A stretch of 64,000 nt of DNA from an uncultured Cyclobacteriaceae bacterium (GCA_943788235.1 CALSPM010000004.1:1-64000), one strand, 5' to 3'. Shown: positions 36,629-46,195, numbered from the stretch's first letter. A program made the numbers and translations. Notes: generated by a model not told the origin, from the sequence alone.

Positions 36629-36869
36629 AATTACATATGTTTAATTGTTTAAAACTGTATTGCTATAATCACACCAGAAAACATACCTTAATGAATAACA
36701 AGATGGTAGGATTTTGTCTATAACTCCACCCTCAGCTATTTCTTCTTATCCGAAGGTATAGCTTGAGTCTAATTTACTTTTGTGTAGTGGATGTGAGCTA
36801 GAGACAAGTTAAGAGGCTGTACAAGAAAAAAAAGCACAAATTCTTTGTAGATGTGAAGCTTTTGGGTCT
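36629..36869. repeat. M1 block with M2 trace
   Basis: M1 leader (about 36720-36780), decayed MDVS half (36790-36845), and the last 22 bases of M2 (GATGTGAAGCTTTTGGGTCT, 36850-36869). Confidence 0.6.
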
Positions 36870-37071
36870 TAATTCAATGTTTTTTTTGTATGAATAATTT
36901 TCCTTATGCATGCTATATAGAATCCAGTTTGGGTAAAAAATAAAAAAAGGAATGTCTAAAAACTTAACTGACTGGGGATTAACTATCAATATTATAAAAC
37001 CATATATAAGTATGAAAACAGCTGAAATAAATCCTATAGTTTTGTGATGACTCTTAATTTTTCTCCCACGT
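36870..37071 (-). pseudogene. Decayed copy of the 9162-9353 membrane protein gene
   Basis: The minus-strand product KSHHKTIGFISAVFILIYGF then IILIVNPQSVKFLDIPFFIF matches the 9162 protein, but the start ATG is ACG and one base is added in GGGAGAAAAATT, breaking the frame after two codons. An internal ATG leaves 63 codons, with an unrelated tail replacing the original stop. Confidence 0.75.
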
Positions 37072-37668
37072 GAAATTCAATTTAAAATAAATATATGGGA
37101 AGAGGTGGCTCTTAAATAAAAAACTCTTGAGACACCACATCCCAGAGGTGGCTGCTTTATCTGAGGGTCCTTCGTTTGAAGTTTGCGTATCAAAATAAAA
37201 AGGGCAATCAAAACAGAAAGAGATAATTCTGCTTCTCATGCCCCGATTAACCAAACTAAAATCAAAAACTTACATTATACACAAAATTGATAAGGATGAA
37301 TCTATTCCCACCTTAGATTCTCATAAATAATGTTAAAATAGCTTCTTGAATAATATTAAAAAATTATCAAAAACTACAATTATTAGGGTTTTATGGATAT
37401 TTCATACGCTCTTGACCAGACTTATTATCGAATTAAAACAATGGACATTCCTTATGATGCCATTATGTTTATCATTATCGTCCAGTAGGGTTTTTGAATC
37501 TGCATACTTTAGTTCGTCATTTACTATTGGAGACATCCGTTTAGTGTTTAGCGATGCAACTTGTATAAGTGTGGTTTACCTTAGAATAGGTAATAAGATG
37601 TTAATATGCCTAAAAAAATATCCTTTAGATAACTAGAAGATTATTCAAATAGGCCACAAGTAATAGCG
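37072..37668. repeat. T-M2 hybrid, M6, M5, then unique DNA
   Basis: T half (37131-37150) joined to M2 (37150-37192), M6 (37195-37290) and M5 (about 37405-37460). From 37460 to 37668 I see no supported gene. Confidence 0.6.
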
Positions 37669-39027
37669 TTACGATGTTGGGGGACCTACTTTCTTTGCAA
37701 TATAAGAGGTTAAGATTCTTTGAACATCTCTATTGTCTTTTTTAGGTTGAAGATACCGTTCATATTCTTCTGGATCTTGGATTATAATGTCTTTATTTAT
37801 GTAACCAAAGCCTTGATATATACCATTCAAAATCAAGACAAATCCCAATTCTTTATCGTTTCTACCTTTTTCTTTGAGGACTAAATTTTCAGTTTGCAAA
37901 CCTAATGATTTAATAGCTTCATGAACTTTTTTGTTATAGTTCTCTGGAGTTTCTTTTCCGGAACAAATCCCTCCGCATTGTTTAATCTGAAAGTGAAAGC
38001 AAGTAGTTACGTTGGACTCAAGATGGCAGTACTTGGAGCATAATTCAAATTCTTCACATATTTTTTCCAGCACGCTCCTACATTCTGCCATAGAATAAAA
38101 TTTCATGATGGGATTTGGAGCTAATTTTAGTCTGTCATAGGCTAAATGAAGTATTCCTTTTTGATCTTCATACGAAAACAATCCAACCGCCTCACCCGCT
38201 CTTCGCTGTGCTCTGTTAAATTTTGGATAAAAATGTTTTATTTCTGATGATTCATATAGAAGAGCTACGATCTCACTTCCAGTTTCTACACAAGTAATGT
38301 CCGCAGTTTCTAGACACATGTTTCGTTCTTTTTTCTTCTTATCATAAAAATGACTGATCACTCGTTGTTTTATATTATTGGCTTTACCGACATAGATGAC
38401 CTCTTTTTTTTCGTTTTTAAAATAATAAACACCGTGTGTTTCAGGTAGATTATCTATAACTAGTTTATCTAATAAATGAGGTAAGACAGTGGCTCTAGAC
38501 CTAGAGTTGAGAAAACTATTAATAGTAAAATTATGATCCCTTTCAAGTAATCTACGAAATAGCTCTACGGTAGCTTCTGCATCACCTTTTGCTCTGTGTC
38601 TTGCAGCGATGTCAATGCCCTCAGCAGAACAAATATTATCTAAACTATAGGAGGATAATCCAGGAATTATTTTTCGAGAAAGCCTAACGGTACACAGTTT
38701 TTTTCGTTTAAAATCGAAGCCTAAACTTTTAAATTCATCTCTAATAATATTATAATCGAAGGTTACATTGTGAGCCACAAAGACAGTACCTTTAGTGATT
38801 TCCACTATATTCTTGGCAATCTCATAGAATTTTGGAGCATTGCTGACCATTGCTTCAGTAATACCGGTAAGATTGGTTATAAAATGAGGAATTCTTTGCT
38901 CAGGATTTACCAATGACGTGAATTCATCAATTACGTTTTGGCCATCAAACAGAAAAACAGATATTTCAGTAATTTTCTGACCTTTGTAGCCATTTCCAGT
39001 GGTTTCTATATCAACTACGGAATACAA
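37669..39027 (-). CDS. DnaQ-like 3'-5' exonuclease fused to a GIY-YIG nuclease domain
   Basis: 452 residues. N-terminal DEDDh exonuclease (about 1-170): D in VVDIETTG, D in AHNVTFDYN, H and D in HRAKGDAEA. Then a UvrC-type GIY-YIG domain (about 190-275): THGVYYFKNEKKEVIYVGKA and YPKFNRAQRR. A C-terminal part (about 280-452) has a Cys-rich patch (CEEFELCSKYCHLESNVTTC, QIKQCGGIC). This exonuclease-UvrC-like fusion is a standard chromosomal gene in Bacteroidota and probably acts in DNA repair. It is intact, lacks array leaders, and so is likely a resident gene. Confidence 0.92.
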   Translation of the reverse strand: MYSVVDIETTGNGYKGQKITEISVFLFDGQNVIDEFTSLVNPEQRIPHFITNLTGITEAMVSNAPKFYEIAKNIVEITKGTVFVAHNVTFDYNIIRDEFKSLGFDFKRKKLCTVRLSRKIIPGLSSYSLDNICSAEGIDIAARHRAKGDAEATVELFRRLLERDHNFTINSFLNSRSRATVLPHLLDKLVIDNLPETHGVYYFKNEKKEVIYVGKANNIKQRVISHFYDKKKKERNMCLETADITCVETGSEIVALLYESSEIKHFYPKFNRAQRRAGEAVGLFSYEDQKGILHLAYDRLKLAPNPIMKFYSMAECRSVLEKICEEFELCSKYCHLESNVTTCFHFQIKQCGGICSGKETPENYNKKVHEAIKSLGLQTENLVLKEKGRNDKELGFVLILNGIYQGFGYINKDIIIQDPEEYERYLQPKKDNRDVQRILTSYIAKKVGPPTS

Positions 39028-39610
39028 CCTAAAACGATTTTATTTTAATTAAAAACAATTTTTTTCTTTTATTGGTTACCAGATTTTTATCTAATAATCT
39101 CTTAATTTAAGTAACAATTTAATGGTCTTTTAAATTCATGAGTTATGAATAAACTGCTTCAGTCACTTTAAACCAACATGCAGGAATTTAATGAAATAGA
39201 TGATATTGAGGGCTTGAATTCAGATAAGTCATTTGCTATTCAATCTGTTCAAGATAGTTATATCACTATGTTGAATAGCTACTAGTAATTCATATCGCAA
39301 ATGGCCTACAACCATTAGATGTATAGGTGCAAAATGGTCTAACTAATTAGAGCTAAAAACCTAAGAAGTACGGTAGAATGCCTAAATTCTAGCCCAAACC
39401 TAATTTGAGCTAAAAAAAGGTATAAAAAGTATCCTGAAACGCATAAAAAGGTATTAAACGAGGAGAGCTGCTACATGAATGCTACATGAATGCTCCTGGA
39501 TGTGAAGTTTGTGGATTAGAAATAAAAAAAAGGGCTCTTAAGCTATTATTACTTCGAAACCCTTTTTACCAAAATATGAAGATGTTCAATTCAAAGATAG
39601 TAGATATACA
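39028..39610. other. Unique DNA and an isolated M2
   Basis: A 35-codon frame at 39178-39285 (MQEFNEIDDIEGLNSDKSFA...) is too short to call. M2 lies at about 39470-39512 with a duplicated 'gctacatgaat' before it. A hairpin-like AAAGGGCTCTTAAGC...GAAACCCTTTTT (about 39531-39568) may end transcription. Confidence 0.5.
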
Positions 39611-39641
39611 TTAACTAATGCAACATTGTTGCGTTAATTAA
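39611..39641. promoter_or_regulatory. 31-bp palindromic operator upstream of the MerC gene
   Basis: TTAACTAATGCAACA, one central base, and TGTTGCGTTAATTAA pair at 13 of 15 positions. The core TGCAACA-N-TGTTGC lies 38 bases before the MerC start, where a metal-responsive repressor could bind. The form is like Fur/Zur-type boxes; the actual regulator is an inference. Confidence 0.55.
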
Positions 39642-39678
39642 TGTAATATTGCACTTACTTTTACTCATTTTATATCCA

Positions 39679-40077
39679 ATGATACTTTTGGAGAAAATCC
39701 TCAAACCAGATATAATTGGTTCGCTATCCAGTGGACTTTGCCTAATACATTGCGCCGTGACACCTTTTTTATTTATGGTAAATGTGAGTACCGTTTCCTG
39801 CTGTAACCCAATACCTATTTGGTGGCAATTAATAAATTATTTGTTTTTGGCTGTGTCATTCGCTGCGGTATTCTCAGTCGTAAAAAAATCAACAAAAAGA
39901 TGGCTGATAATTGCTTTAGTCAGTAGTTGGACTCTTTTGTTGGTAGCCATATTGATTGAAACTTTTGAGATGATGATGATACCAGAGGTTCTGAATTATA
40001 TTCCTGCATTTTGTCTCATTGCTTTACATCTATACAATCAGAAATATTGTAAATGTGAGGACTGTTGTTCACATTGA
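39679..40077 (+). CDS. MerC-family membrane protein
   Basis: 132 residues from MILLEKILK; an upstream TTG (39649) would give a longer form but lies too close to the operator. Four hydrophobic segments. The first holds SGLCLIHCAVTPFLF, the paired cysteines of MerC, and the C terminus has a second Cys cluster (KYCKCEDCCSH). MerC moves mercuric ion across the inner membrane in mer operons. Chromosomal relatives in Bacteroidota are often linked to Fur-type regulators, which suggests general metal handling. The palindrome just upstream fits metal-dependent control. Confidence 0.8.
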   Translation: MILLEKILKPDIIGSLSSGLCLIHCAVTPFLFMVNVSTVSCCNPIPIWWQLINYLFLAVSFAAVFSVVKKSTKRWLIIALVSSWTLLLVAILIETFEMMMIPEVLNYIPAFCLIALHLYNQKYCKCEDCCSH

Positions 40078-40655
40078 GGTGAGTATGAAAGGAAAACGAA
40101 CGAACCAATAGAAGCAATTAGTGATGAGCACTTTTTATGCTAAAATTCATTATAAATGATTATCCTCACCTCTATACCGCATGAAATACCTCGCACTCTA
40201 ACACCTCAAAATAACCTCAAAATTCTCTAATTTGACCTGTTTAAAGAAACACTTACAAGTACTATTAACCTCCATTAAAACGGCTGTATTCATACTAGAT
40301 TTAAGTATTATAACGTTGTAGTAATCCTTTCTTTATCAAGTTGCTTTTTATTGACGTTACACATTTGCCTGAGCATTAGGGAGTAGATTTATTAGGATAA
40401 TCATAAAGGAGAGGAGGTAGGTTCTGATTTTGGTTAGTTAATGTTTATTTTCAGTTAATGAAGTTTGTTTAGTCGTTCTTTAGAATTTCATCATAGATTA
40501 ATTGCTAGGTATCATGATTATTTTTGCCATAAGGCAAAAATAAGGAGATTATTTCTGACTGATATCATACATTCGAATTTTCACAACCGCTTGTAGCTAA
40601 GGTCGCAGCTATGCCATAGAGTACTTTTTATTTTATAGTTGAAGAGAATGCTTTA
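40078..40655. repeat. M3 and unique DNA
   Basis: M3 (about 40165-40330) is diverged. The remainder contains a short palindrome (TTTGCCATAAGGCAAAAATAA at about 40530) and no gene. Confidence 0.5.
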
Positions 40656-40940
40656 TCAATTATTTGGATCATTGCCCACTTGTAATGGTTGGCAAACAGA
40701 ATAATTGTCGTCATCGGTAAAGTAGGATTTAGACTCACATTCATTACCAGCTTTATACTGACTAAATGGGCTACTGTCTTGTACAATGACAGATTCATCT
40801 ATTTGGGTTTGCACACCATTTTCGTAGATATAACAAACACAGTTAATATTTTGTTTTGTCTCAGCACAAGAGATAATCCAAATTAAATTCATTAATAAGA
40901 TTACAAATATGATTTTATGTACTTTTTTAGATCCCTTCAT
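40656..40940 (-). CDS. Small Cys-rich lipoprotein
   Basis: 94 residues. Lipobox IWIISC (Cys about 25). The mature part NCVCYIYENGVQTQIDESVI, ECESKSYFTDD and YSVCQPLQV contains four or five Cys. Pattern unknown; possibly a small disulfide-stabilised envelope protein. No array leader seen immediately upstream. Confidence 0.6.
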   Translation of the reverse strand: MKGSKKVHKIIFVILLMNLIWIISCAETKQNINCVCYIYENGVQTQIDESVIVQDSSPFSQYKAGNECESKSYFTDDDNYSVCQPLQVGNDPNN

Positions 40941-41529
40941 TACTGGCTAAAGTAACTGTTTACCTTTTGAAATTCAAAATTGTTTAGCGTTAAAAGTATG
41001 GATTCTCTGGTGTGCACCGGATCGACTCGAAGTGTGGAAAGTTTTAAGGATGGCTTGATAGGCGTTGAAACTCTCGCTTAATTCATATTTAAAAAATCCT
41101 ACTTTTATTTTACAACATACATTTATCAGTCAAAAAAAGGATTCTAACGCTAATCAGTTAGAATCCTTTACACCAAAAATCTAATTATGAACAGATTTGT
41201 ATTTAACCATGTTTCGTTGATACCATACATGAATTAAAGGTAACCCCAAGGATAAACTTTAGGTAAAGCTTTTCTTAACAAAGTAAATAGCCATGTTTAC
41301 CTCAGTAACTCAAAATAAGCCCAAATACCTTTTGTATCACCTCTTTTGAGAAATACTCACAAGTACTGTTAAACTCCTTTAAAACAGAGGCATGTATACC
41401 AAATTAAAAGCTATTATGAAGCTGCATCAGAATAGACTTATTCGGTAGTTAACGAAAAAGTAAATACTTAAGAGCAGAAAATGACTCCCAAAACTAAAAT
41501 TAACCCTCTCGTGGTATCAAATAGTTAAA
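40941..41529. repeat. IS3 trace, strong hairpin and M3
   Basis: 41040-41125 is a diverged IS3 terminus with the OrfB stop region (plus orientation). A 13-bp hairpin lies at 41136-41169. M3 copy at about 41285-41410. No gene recognised. Confidence 0.6.
41132..41169 (-). terminator. Perfect 13-bp hairpin terminator
   Basis: AAAGGATTCTAAC (41136-41148) pairs with GTTAGAATCCTTT (41157-41169) around an 8-base loop. On the minus strand the stem is followed by further T, for seven in a row. Confidence 0.8.
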
Positions 41530-42060
41530 AAGCCCAAATTGCACGAACAGTGCTATTACTGGTCTTACTAGAGCTCAGGATCTAGGAACCATTTGTGAAA
41601 TAATAAATTCACGCAAGGTAATAAACGTACTGCGTAGAACTCCAATAAAGGTTATAATCAAAACTCCCAATTGTATTCTTATATTGATATAATATAGCTA
41701 ACTCATTCTTTGAAGGCAAAAACCAATCATAGTAGGTAGCTCCATCTACTATTACTTCATAATCGGTAGCTAGTTTAGCGGCTATTCTAACTTTGCTACA
41801 ACCAGTTAAAATATCTAGGGTATTCTGTGCTCCGGTACCTATCACAGTCCATCTGCTCCTGAAAGTTAATTTTCATAACAACCCCATACAGTGCCATCTT
41901 CTATTTCTCCCATTTGTCGATTGTTATTTGATCCTCAGTAACCGCAATCAATTTGTGTACTTCTCCTCCTACATATCCAGGATTTCCTTATTGGAAGAGG
42001 TAAAATACAATACCCCCTTGATAGGCATTATAAGGTTTCTGCGCAAAAGAGCTATTCAAT
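41530..42060 (-). pseudogene. DUF1566 protein, decayed
   Basis: The minus strand shows AYQGGIVFYLFQ-stop-GNPGYVGGEVHKLIAVTED, a slip, then GTGAQNTLDILTGCSKVRIA ... YYDWFLPSKNELAILYQY ... NLYWSSTQY, another slip, and STVRAIWAF-stop near 41530. The signal peptide region is missing. This is the most damaged of the four DUF1566 copies. M1 upstream. Confidence 0.75.
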
Positions 42061-42561
42061 CTAATTGAACAAAGAATAATTTAGATGAAAAGATGCTTCA
42101 TTGAGACAATGGTTTCTTTGCACAATTTAGTTAAACTGTGGATAAATGAAAACCATTTCATCCTCCGTGAATTATTTTCACTCGAAGGTTTGACTTAGGC
42201 CCAATTTATTTTTGTGCAATGGGTTTGAGCTATGACAAAATCAAGAAGTTAAATAAGAAGAAAAAGCACAAATCCTTTGTAGATGCGTTTCAGTGGATTC
42301 AACTGGGTATTTGCTTATCGATATAATTTTAAAAGGTGCGTTGGAGCGACTTCATTGATAACTTTGAGTAGGAACTTTACGGATCTTTGGATTTTTCCCA
42401 AAGAGGATCTCAAGTATCAGTCCTCTCTTTACACTCCAGAGGGAATTGGTTGCTAGAGATTTTTTTTCTTCCTCATTAAAATTCATTTTTTCATCTCTTA
42501 ATAATCCTAAGTCGGTAAGGAATTTCACAATTATATTGTTATATTAGCTTAAATTAAATTT
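42061..42561. repeat. Type I block: M1 plus M2, then promoter region of the TerB pair
   Basis: M1 leader (42165-42220), the MGLSYDKIKKLNKKKKHK half (42227-42330) and M2 (42350-42385, weak). 42390-42561 is unique and leads into the plus-strand pair. Confidence 0.6.
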
Positions 42562-42759
42562 ATGAATAAAATCATTGAATTTTGGGGAATTTATTACCCA
42601 ATCATTTTAGCCTTTTTATCATTTTTATATTCCGTTACACTGTGGTTTACTGGTCATCAACTAGAGGGAATTTTTGTTGGTATCTGGGTTCCGTCAATCT
42701 TATCAGCATCTATTGCATTAAGACAGAGGAGGGCTCATCATAACGATCAAAAAAATTAA
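42562..42759 (+). CDS. Small two-helix membrane protein
   Basis: 65 residues: hydrophobic segments about 9-28 and 35-52, then a basic tail (RQRRAHHNDQ). It sits 18 bases before the TerB-like gene and is probably co-transcribed with it. Family not recognised; common as a small partner of other membrane proteins in Bacteroidota. Confidence 0.65.
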   Translation: MNKIIEFWGIYYPIILAFLSFLYSVTLWFTGHQLEGIFVGIWVPSILSASIALRQRRAHHNDQKN

Positions 42760-42777
42760 AGACTAAATCTTAAAGCA

Positions 42778-43320
42778 ATGGAAAATATAGTGATGTTTAC
42801 TATTGGGGCCTCAATATTTATCTTGTACCTTTTGGGTTATATAATGATGATTAATAAAGCACATAAGTCCCAGCAAACAGATATGAAAAATGATCCTGAA
42901 CTTATTCTACATTATAGAAAAGCAGATCTAAATAGAGTTTTAAATGTACTGGTGCACTTAGCAGAGTCAGATGGTCATATCTCTGAAGAAGAGCAAAAAA
43001 TGATTATAGGAATAGGTAAAGAAAATGGTCTCAATGTAGATCAAGTACAAGAGCTCATCAAAGATCCAAAGCCTCTAGAGGCAATGAATGATTTGCCTAA
43101 AGAGGCGAAATTAGAACTTATCCTTGATGTCATCAGACTAATGAAGATAGATAATAAAGTTCATCAACAAGAAATTAAATTTTGTGAAAGTATTGCCGTT
43201 AAATTGGGTTATCGTGCCGAGGTAGTTAAGGACCTTTCAATTTATATTACTCATTCCTTGGATGTCAACCTAGACAAATCATTATTAAAAGAAATTGTCT
43301 ACAAATTTTATAATAGTTAG
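42778..43320 (+). CDS. Membrane-anchored TerB-like protein
   Basis: 180 residues. One N-terminal membrane helix (about 5-24), then a TerB-like helical domain (about 45-175) with the two acidic metal-binding segments LAESDGHISEEEQKMI and MKIDNKVHQQEIKFC. TerB domains are linked to envelope stress and metal sensing at membranes. The tellurite phenotype itself should not be assumed, as no ter operon is present. Confidence 0.83.
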   Translation: MENIVMFTIGASIFILYLLGYIMMINKAHKSQQTDMKNDPELILHYRKADLNRVLNVLVHLAESDGHISEEEQKMIIGIGKENGLNVDQVQELIKDPKPLEAMNDLPKEAKLELILDVIRLMKIDNKVHQQEIKFCESIAVKLGYRAEVVKDLSIYITHSLDVNLDKSLLKEIVYKFYNS

Positions 43321-43825
43321 AAGTCGTCAGTAGGTTATCATTTTTTTTCATTTTCCAATTACAAGAGAGTCTTCGAAATTTCATATTCACAGTGAATACT
43401 TCTCATCCGAAGGTATTGCTTAATTCCAATTTAATTTTGTGTAATGGACTTGGCCTACGCATAAGTTAAGAAGCGGTGTAAGAAGAAACTATAAATTCTC
43501 AACAGTTGTTTATCAGTATTCAGATGAGTATGTATTTGCCGATATGAATTTGAAAGGAGATGGGGAGTGACTTAAGTGGGAGAAAGCTGCCGCATTGATG
43601 ATCTTGAATGTGAATAATATGGAGGTTGAATCGGTTTTGACAATCATATTTCTCTTAAAATGATGGTCATAGTGTTTTGATCTATCAATTAATATTTTGT
43701 TTTGAAAAAGTCTATCCTCCTTGCATCAAAGAAATGTATGAAAGGAGTTCCAGAACATAGCCGATGATGTGAATGCCTCGATCTTATTTGCAAAAGGATT
43801 GATGATTTTTTTGTTAAAAACGAAT
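43321..43825. repeat. Type I block without a following minus-strand gene
   Basis: M1 leader (43385-43440), truncated MDLAYA half, and M2 with its long upstream part (about 43555-43622). Left of it lies the end of the plus-strand TerB gene, so the leader here has no gene to drive. 43625-43825 shows nothing. Confidence 0.6.
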
Positions 43826-43856
43826 AAAAAAACCCTCAATTTATTGAGGGCTTCTT
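43826..43856. terminator. Bidirectional terminator
   Basis: CCCTCAAT-TT-ATTGAGGG (43833-43850), with A7 before and CTTCTTT after. On the minus strand T7 follows the stem, ending the fasciclin gene. Confidence 0.8.
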
Positions 43857-43877
43857 TATTAATAAAATAACTTGGGT

Positions 43878-44447
43878 TTAATCATTTTTAGGCATAACAA
43901 CTTTGTTGATTACATGAATAACACCATTATCAGCCATGACATCTGTTGCAGTAATTTCACAATAGTTATCATTTGAGTCTTTCAACCATATTTTTCCATC
44001 TTTTTGCATGACAGTAATTGCTTCGCCATTTAATGCTGTTAATACCACCGAGCCATTACCTTTCTCCAAAGCGGCAACAACATCAGCAGCAACTAATTTT
44101 CCAGCGATGACATGATATGTTAAAATATTTGCCAATACTTTTTGATTTTTTTTCTCTAGTAAAGAACCTAGTGTTTCTGCATCGATTTTAGCAAAAGCGT
44201 CATTCGTCGGAGCAAAGACAGTAAAAGGACCAGATCCTTGTAAAGCACTCACCAAATCAGCAGCTTTTAAAGCGGTTACTAAAGTTGAGAAATCTTTATT
44301 GCCGACGGCGACATCAACTATTGTATTAGAAGCTGTCTTATTTGAAGGATGTTCGCTTTGCTTATTTGAGGGGTGTTCGCCCTGAGCCATTACATTTTTT
44401 GAAAATATGGACAAAATGATTGTAAAAATAATTGTTAATTTTTTCAT
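43878..44447 (-). CDS. Secreted fasciclin-domain protein
   Basis: 189 residues. Signal peptide about 1-21 (NVMAQGE), a short duplicated linker (EHPSNKQS/EHPSNKTAS), and one FAS1 domain (about 45-187): DFSTLVTALKAADLVSALQG, GPFTVFAPTNDAFAKI, ILTYHVIAGKL, and ATDVMADNGVIHVINKVVMP. These are the H1 and H2 boxes of FAS1. Such proteins mediate surface adhesion. Intact, with its own terminator. Confidence 0.93.
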   Translation of the reverse strand: MKKLTIIFTIILSIFSKNVMAQGEHPSNKQSEHPSNKTASNTIVDVAVGNKDFSTLVTALKAADLVSALQGSGPFTVFAPTNDAFAKIDAETLGSLLEKKNQKVLANILTYHVIAGKLVAADVVAALEKGNGSVVLTALNGEAITVMQKDGKIWLKDSNDNYCEITATDVMADNGVIHVINKVVMPKND

Positions 44448-44940
44448 AATATTTTAAGAAGTTAATAATTTGAACTTGTATTCATTATTAAGACATTTTT
44501 TGACCACAAAGAGTTCACCTTCCTTCTTATACCGATAGGGATGTGGTTTTGTAGTTCTTATTTTGTTTAAGGTCAGCCATAGGTATATTGGGCATAGCGT
44601 AAAATCAAGAATCAAAACTTACCCCAACACTAAATGAAATATTTCTAATGCTAAAACCTCAAAATAAGCCTCAAATTTCTCCAGTATTACTTCCTTAAAA
44701 AAGTAAGCATTATCTCAGATTTAAGTATTTTATGAGGTAGGTTTTGAGCGGTGATGAAAATGTATCAGTCTACTAAAAGTAACTTTTAAAACACTAGGAG
44801 CGAAGAGCTTTGTGCTCTTCTTTAAATCTGCCAAATACAATGTTGGATGGAACGATTGTAAGGGCGAGAAGTAGTCAAAAAGTCCTGATCAGACTAACTA
44901 AGTTACTGATCAATAGGATTGATGGAAATAAAACATCCTT
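44448..44940. repeat. M3 and diverged M4
   Basis: M3 (about 44625-44725) and an M4 copy (about 44740-44870) reading LFFKSAKYNVGWNDCKG, the most diverged M4. A 74-codon plus-strand frame over it is incidental. Confidence 0.55.
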
Positions 44941-45348
44941 TTATCGAATGGAGCAATCCGTAAATTTGGAAGTCCAGCTTCCTAAAAGTGCAAGGCCACT
45001 ATCAACCGACTTCAAAATATCTTGTGTTTCTTAGCTCAATTCCTTGGCATTACTATCAAAATAAGTATTTCTCATAGCTATTGATTCTAATATCCAAATC
45101 ATACTCAGAGAGCCTTTATATTCACCTCCAAATCCATTTGCCAAATATATTTTAGTTCCAGGATAGGCTTGGTCATAATTGGGAATCACCGTATTCATAT
45201 AATAATCCTCAAATTGTTGAGAAGTAACTCCGCCATTTAATGTGATATCTAAAACATGTAGACCTAATAAATTTCCTTTCTCCAGAGATTGTCCTAAGGC
45301 AAATAAGCTGAATATTGATAAAATCAGAAAGAATGCAATTCTTTTCAT
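44941..45348 (-). pseudogene. Secreted paralogue-like protein with a premature stop
   Basis: 105 codons from MKRIAFFLILSIFSLFALGQ to TAA at 45031. The same frame then stays open for about 28 more codons (ETQDILKSVDSGLALLGSWT then SKFTD) to a second stop at 44941, as if one codon had turned into a stop. VLDITLNGGVTSQQFEDYYM and YLANGFGGEYKGSLSMIWIL recall one half of the two-half secreted family, so it may be a single-domain relative. The truncated protein could still be made. Confidence 0.6.
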
Positions 45349-45601
45349 TTTTTTATGAATGAATTATAAACTAAGAGTAAAGCAATATGGTTAACTATCA
45401 TAAATTTTTCTACTACCTATCTTCTTTTGGCGAATAGGCTCATCTAACTTGGAAATGAGAAGGCCCGTATTAATCATTTTTATTGATTAATATCAACCAA
45501 AGCTAAACCTCTTATAGTTTTGCATTAACAGGATAAATACTCACCTAAAAAGTCAAAGCCTATAAGTGAGTTCATGAAGATTCATTAAGAGAAGATGAGT
45601 A
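45349..45601. other. Short intergenic region
   Basis: Upstream region of the 45348 gene and downstream region of the DUF1566 gene. No module seen. Confidence 0.45.
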
Positions 45602-46195
45602 TTAAAAAGTTCTAATAGCTCTCACATATTTTGTTCCATGTTTATTAATGGGGGTTTGGTATCCGTAGCCAAAATTTTGCTGCCATGCGTCGTATTCGTT
45701 ATACTGAGTGGAAGACCAATAGTTGCCATTGACAAAACCTCCGATATTACCTAAACCCAAGGAGTTTCCTTTGCCGATATTGCGATATAACAAATTTAAT
45801 TCATTTTTAGAAGGTAAAAACCAATCATCATAGCCCTCCAATAAAAGTCTATGACAGAGCGCGGCAGCGATGCCAGCCTCGCTATAACCAGCGATAATAT
45901 CTAAAGTGTTCTTTAAGCCTGCACCTATGATAACCCCGTCGGCTGTTGAAATTTTAATATCATTCCAACCCCAAATTGCAGATTTTGATTGATCACTTGG
46001 TGCAGCAATAAGACCATGTTGTTCACCTTCAATATATCCAATATCGCCTTCTTGGTACAGGTAAAATATAATACCTCCTTGGTGGATCTGACCGATGCCG
46101 ATGGTTTCATTGACGTTTGATTGATGAACCGAACAGCCACCGCATCCTATTAGATAAACCGAAGCTAATAGTAGGAATTTTTTGAGAAGTTTCAT
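45602..46195 (-). CDS. DUF1566 (Lcl C-terminal domain) lipoprotein
   Basis: 197 residues. Lipobox LIGCGGC. Family signature in order: IGIGQIHQGGIIFYLYQEGD (about 34-53), GLIAAPSDQS, IIGAGLKNTLDIIAGYSEAG, YDDWFLPSKNELNLLYRN, GNYWSSTQYNEYDAWQQNF, and the end KYVRAIRTF. The Lcl domain occurs on surface proteins and was named from a streptococcal collagen-like protein of Legionella; its ligand here is unknown. Intact. Damaged relatives at 16263-16894 and 41530-42060, another intact one at 50844-51416. Confidence 0.88.
   Translation of the reverse strand: MKLLKKFLLLASVYLIGCGGCSVHQSNVNETIGIGQIHQGGIIFYLYQEGDIGYIEGEQHGLIAAPSDQSKSAIWGWNDIKISTADGVIIGAGLKNTLDIIAGYSEAGIAAALCHRLLLEGYDDWFLPSKNELNLLYRNIGKGNSLGLGNIGGFVNGNYWSSTQYNEYDAWQQNFGYGYQTPINKHGTKYVRAIRTF

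Noticed and set aside
42778-43320. Tellurite resistance operon
   Set aside because: Only a TerB-like domain with a membrane anchor is present; no terZACDE genes nearby.
44810-45034. 74-codon plus-strand frame
   Set aside because: It overlaps M4 out of frame and the 3' end of the minus-strand secreted gene; no signal, no paralogue.
1-46000. Canonical integron with attC sites
   Set aside because: Directional repeats fit in outline, but I find no paired RYYYAAC/GTTRRRY boxes, no attC-like fold in M2, and no integron integrase with its extra domain. The term integron is therefore not used.
1-46000. CRISPR array
   Set aside because: The repeats are long (40-250 bp), irregularly spaced by 0.2-5 kb and contain genes between them; no cas genes are seen.
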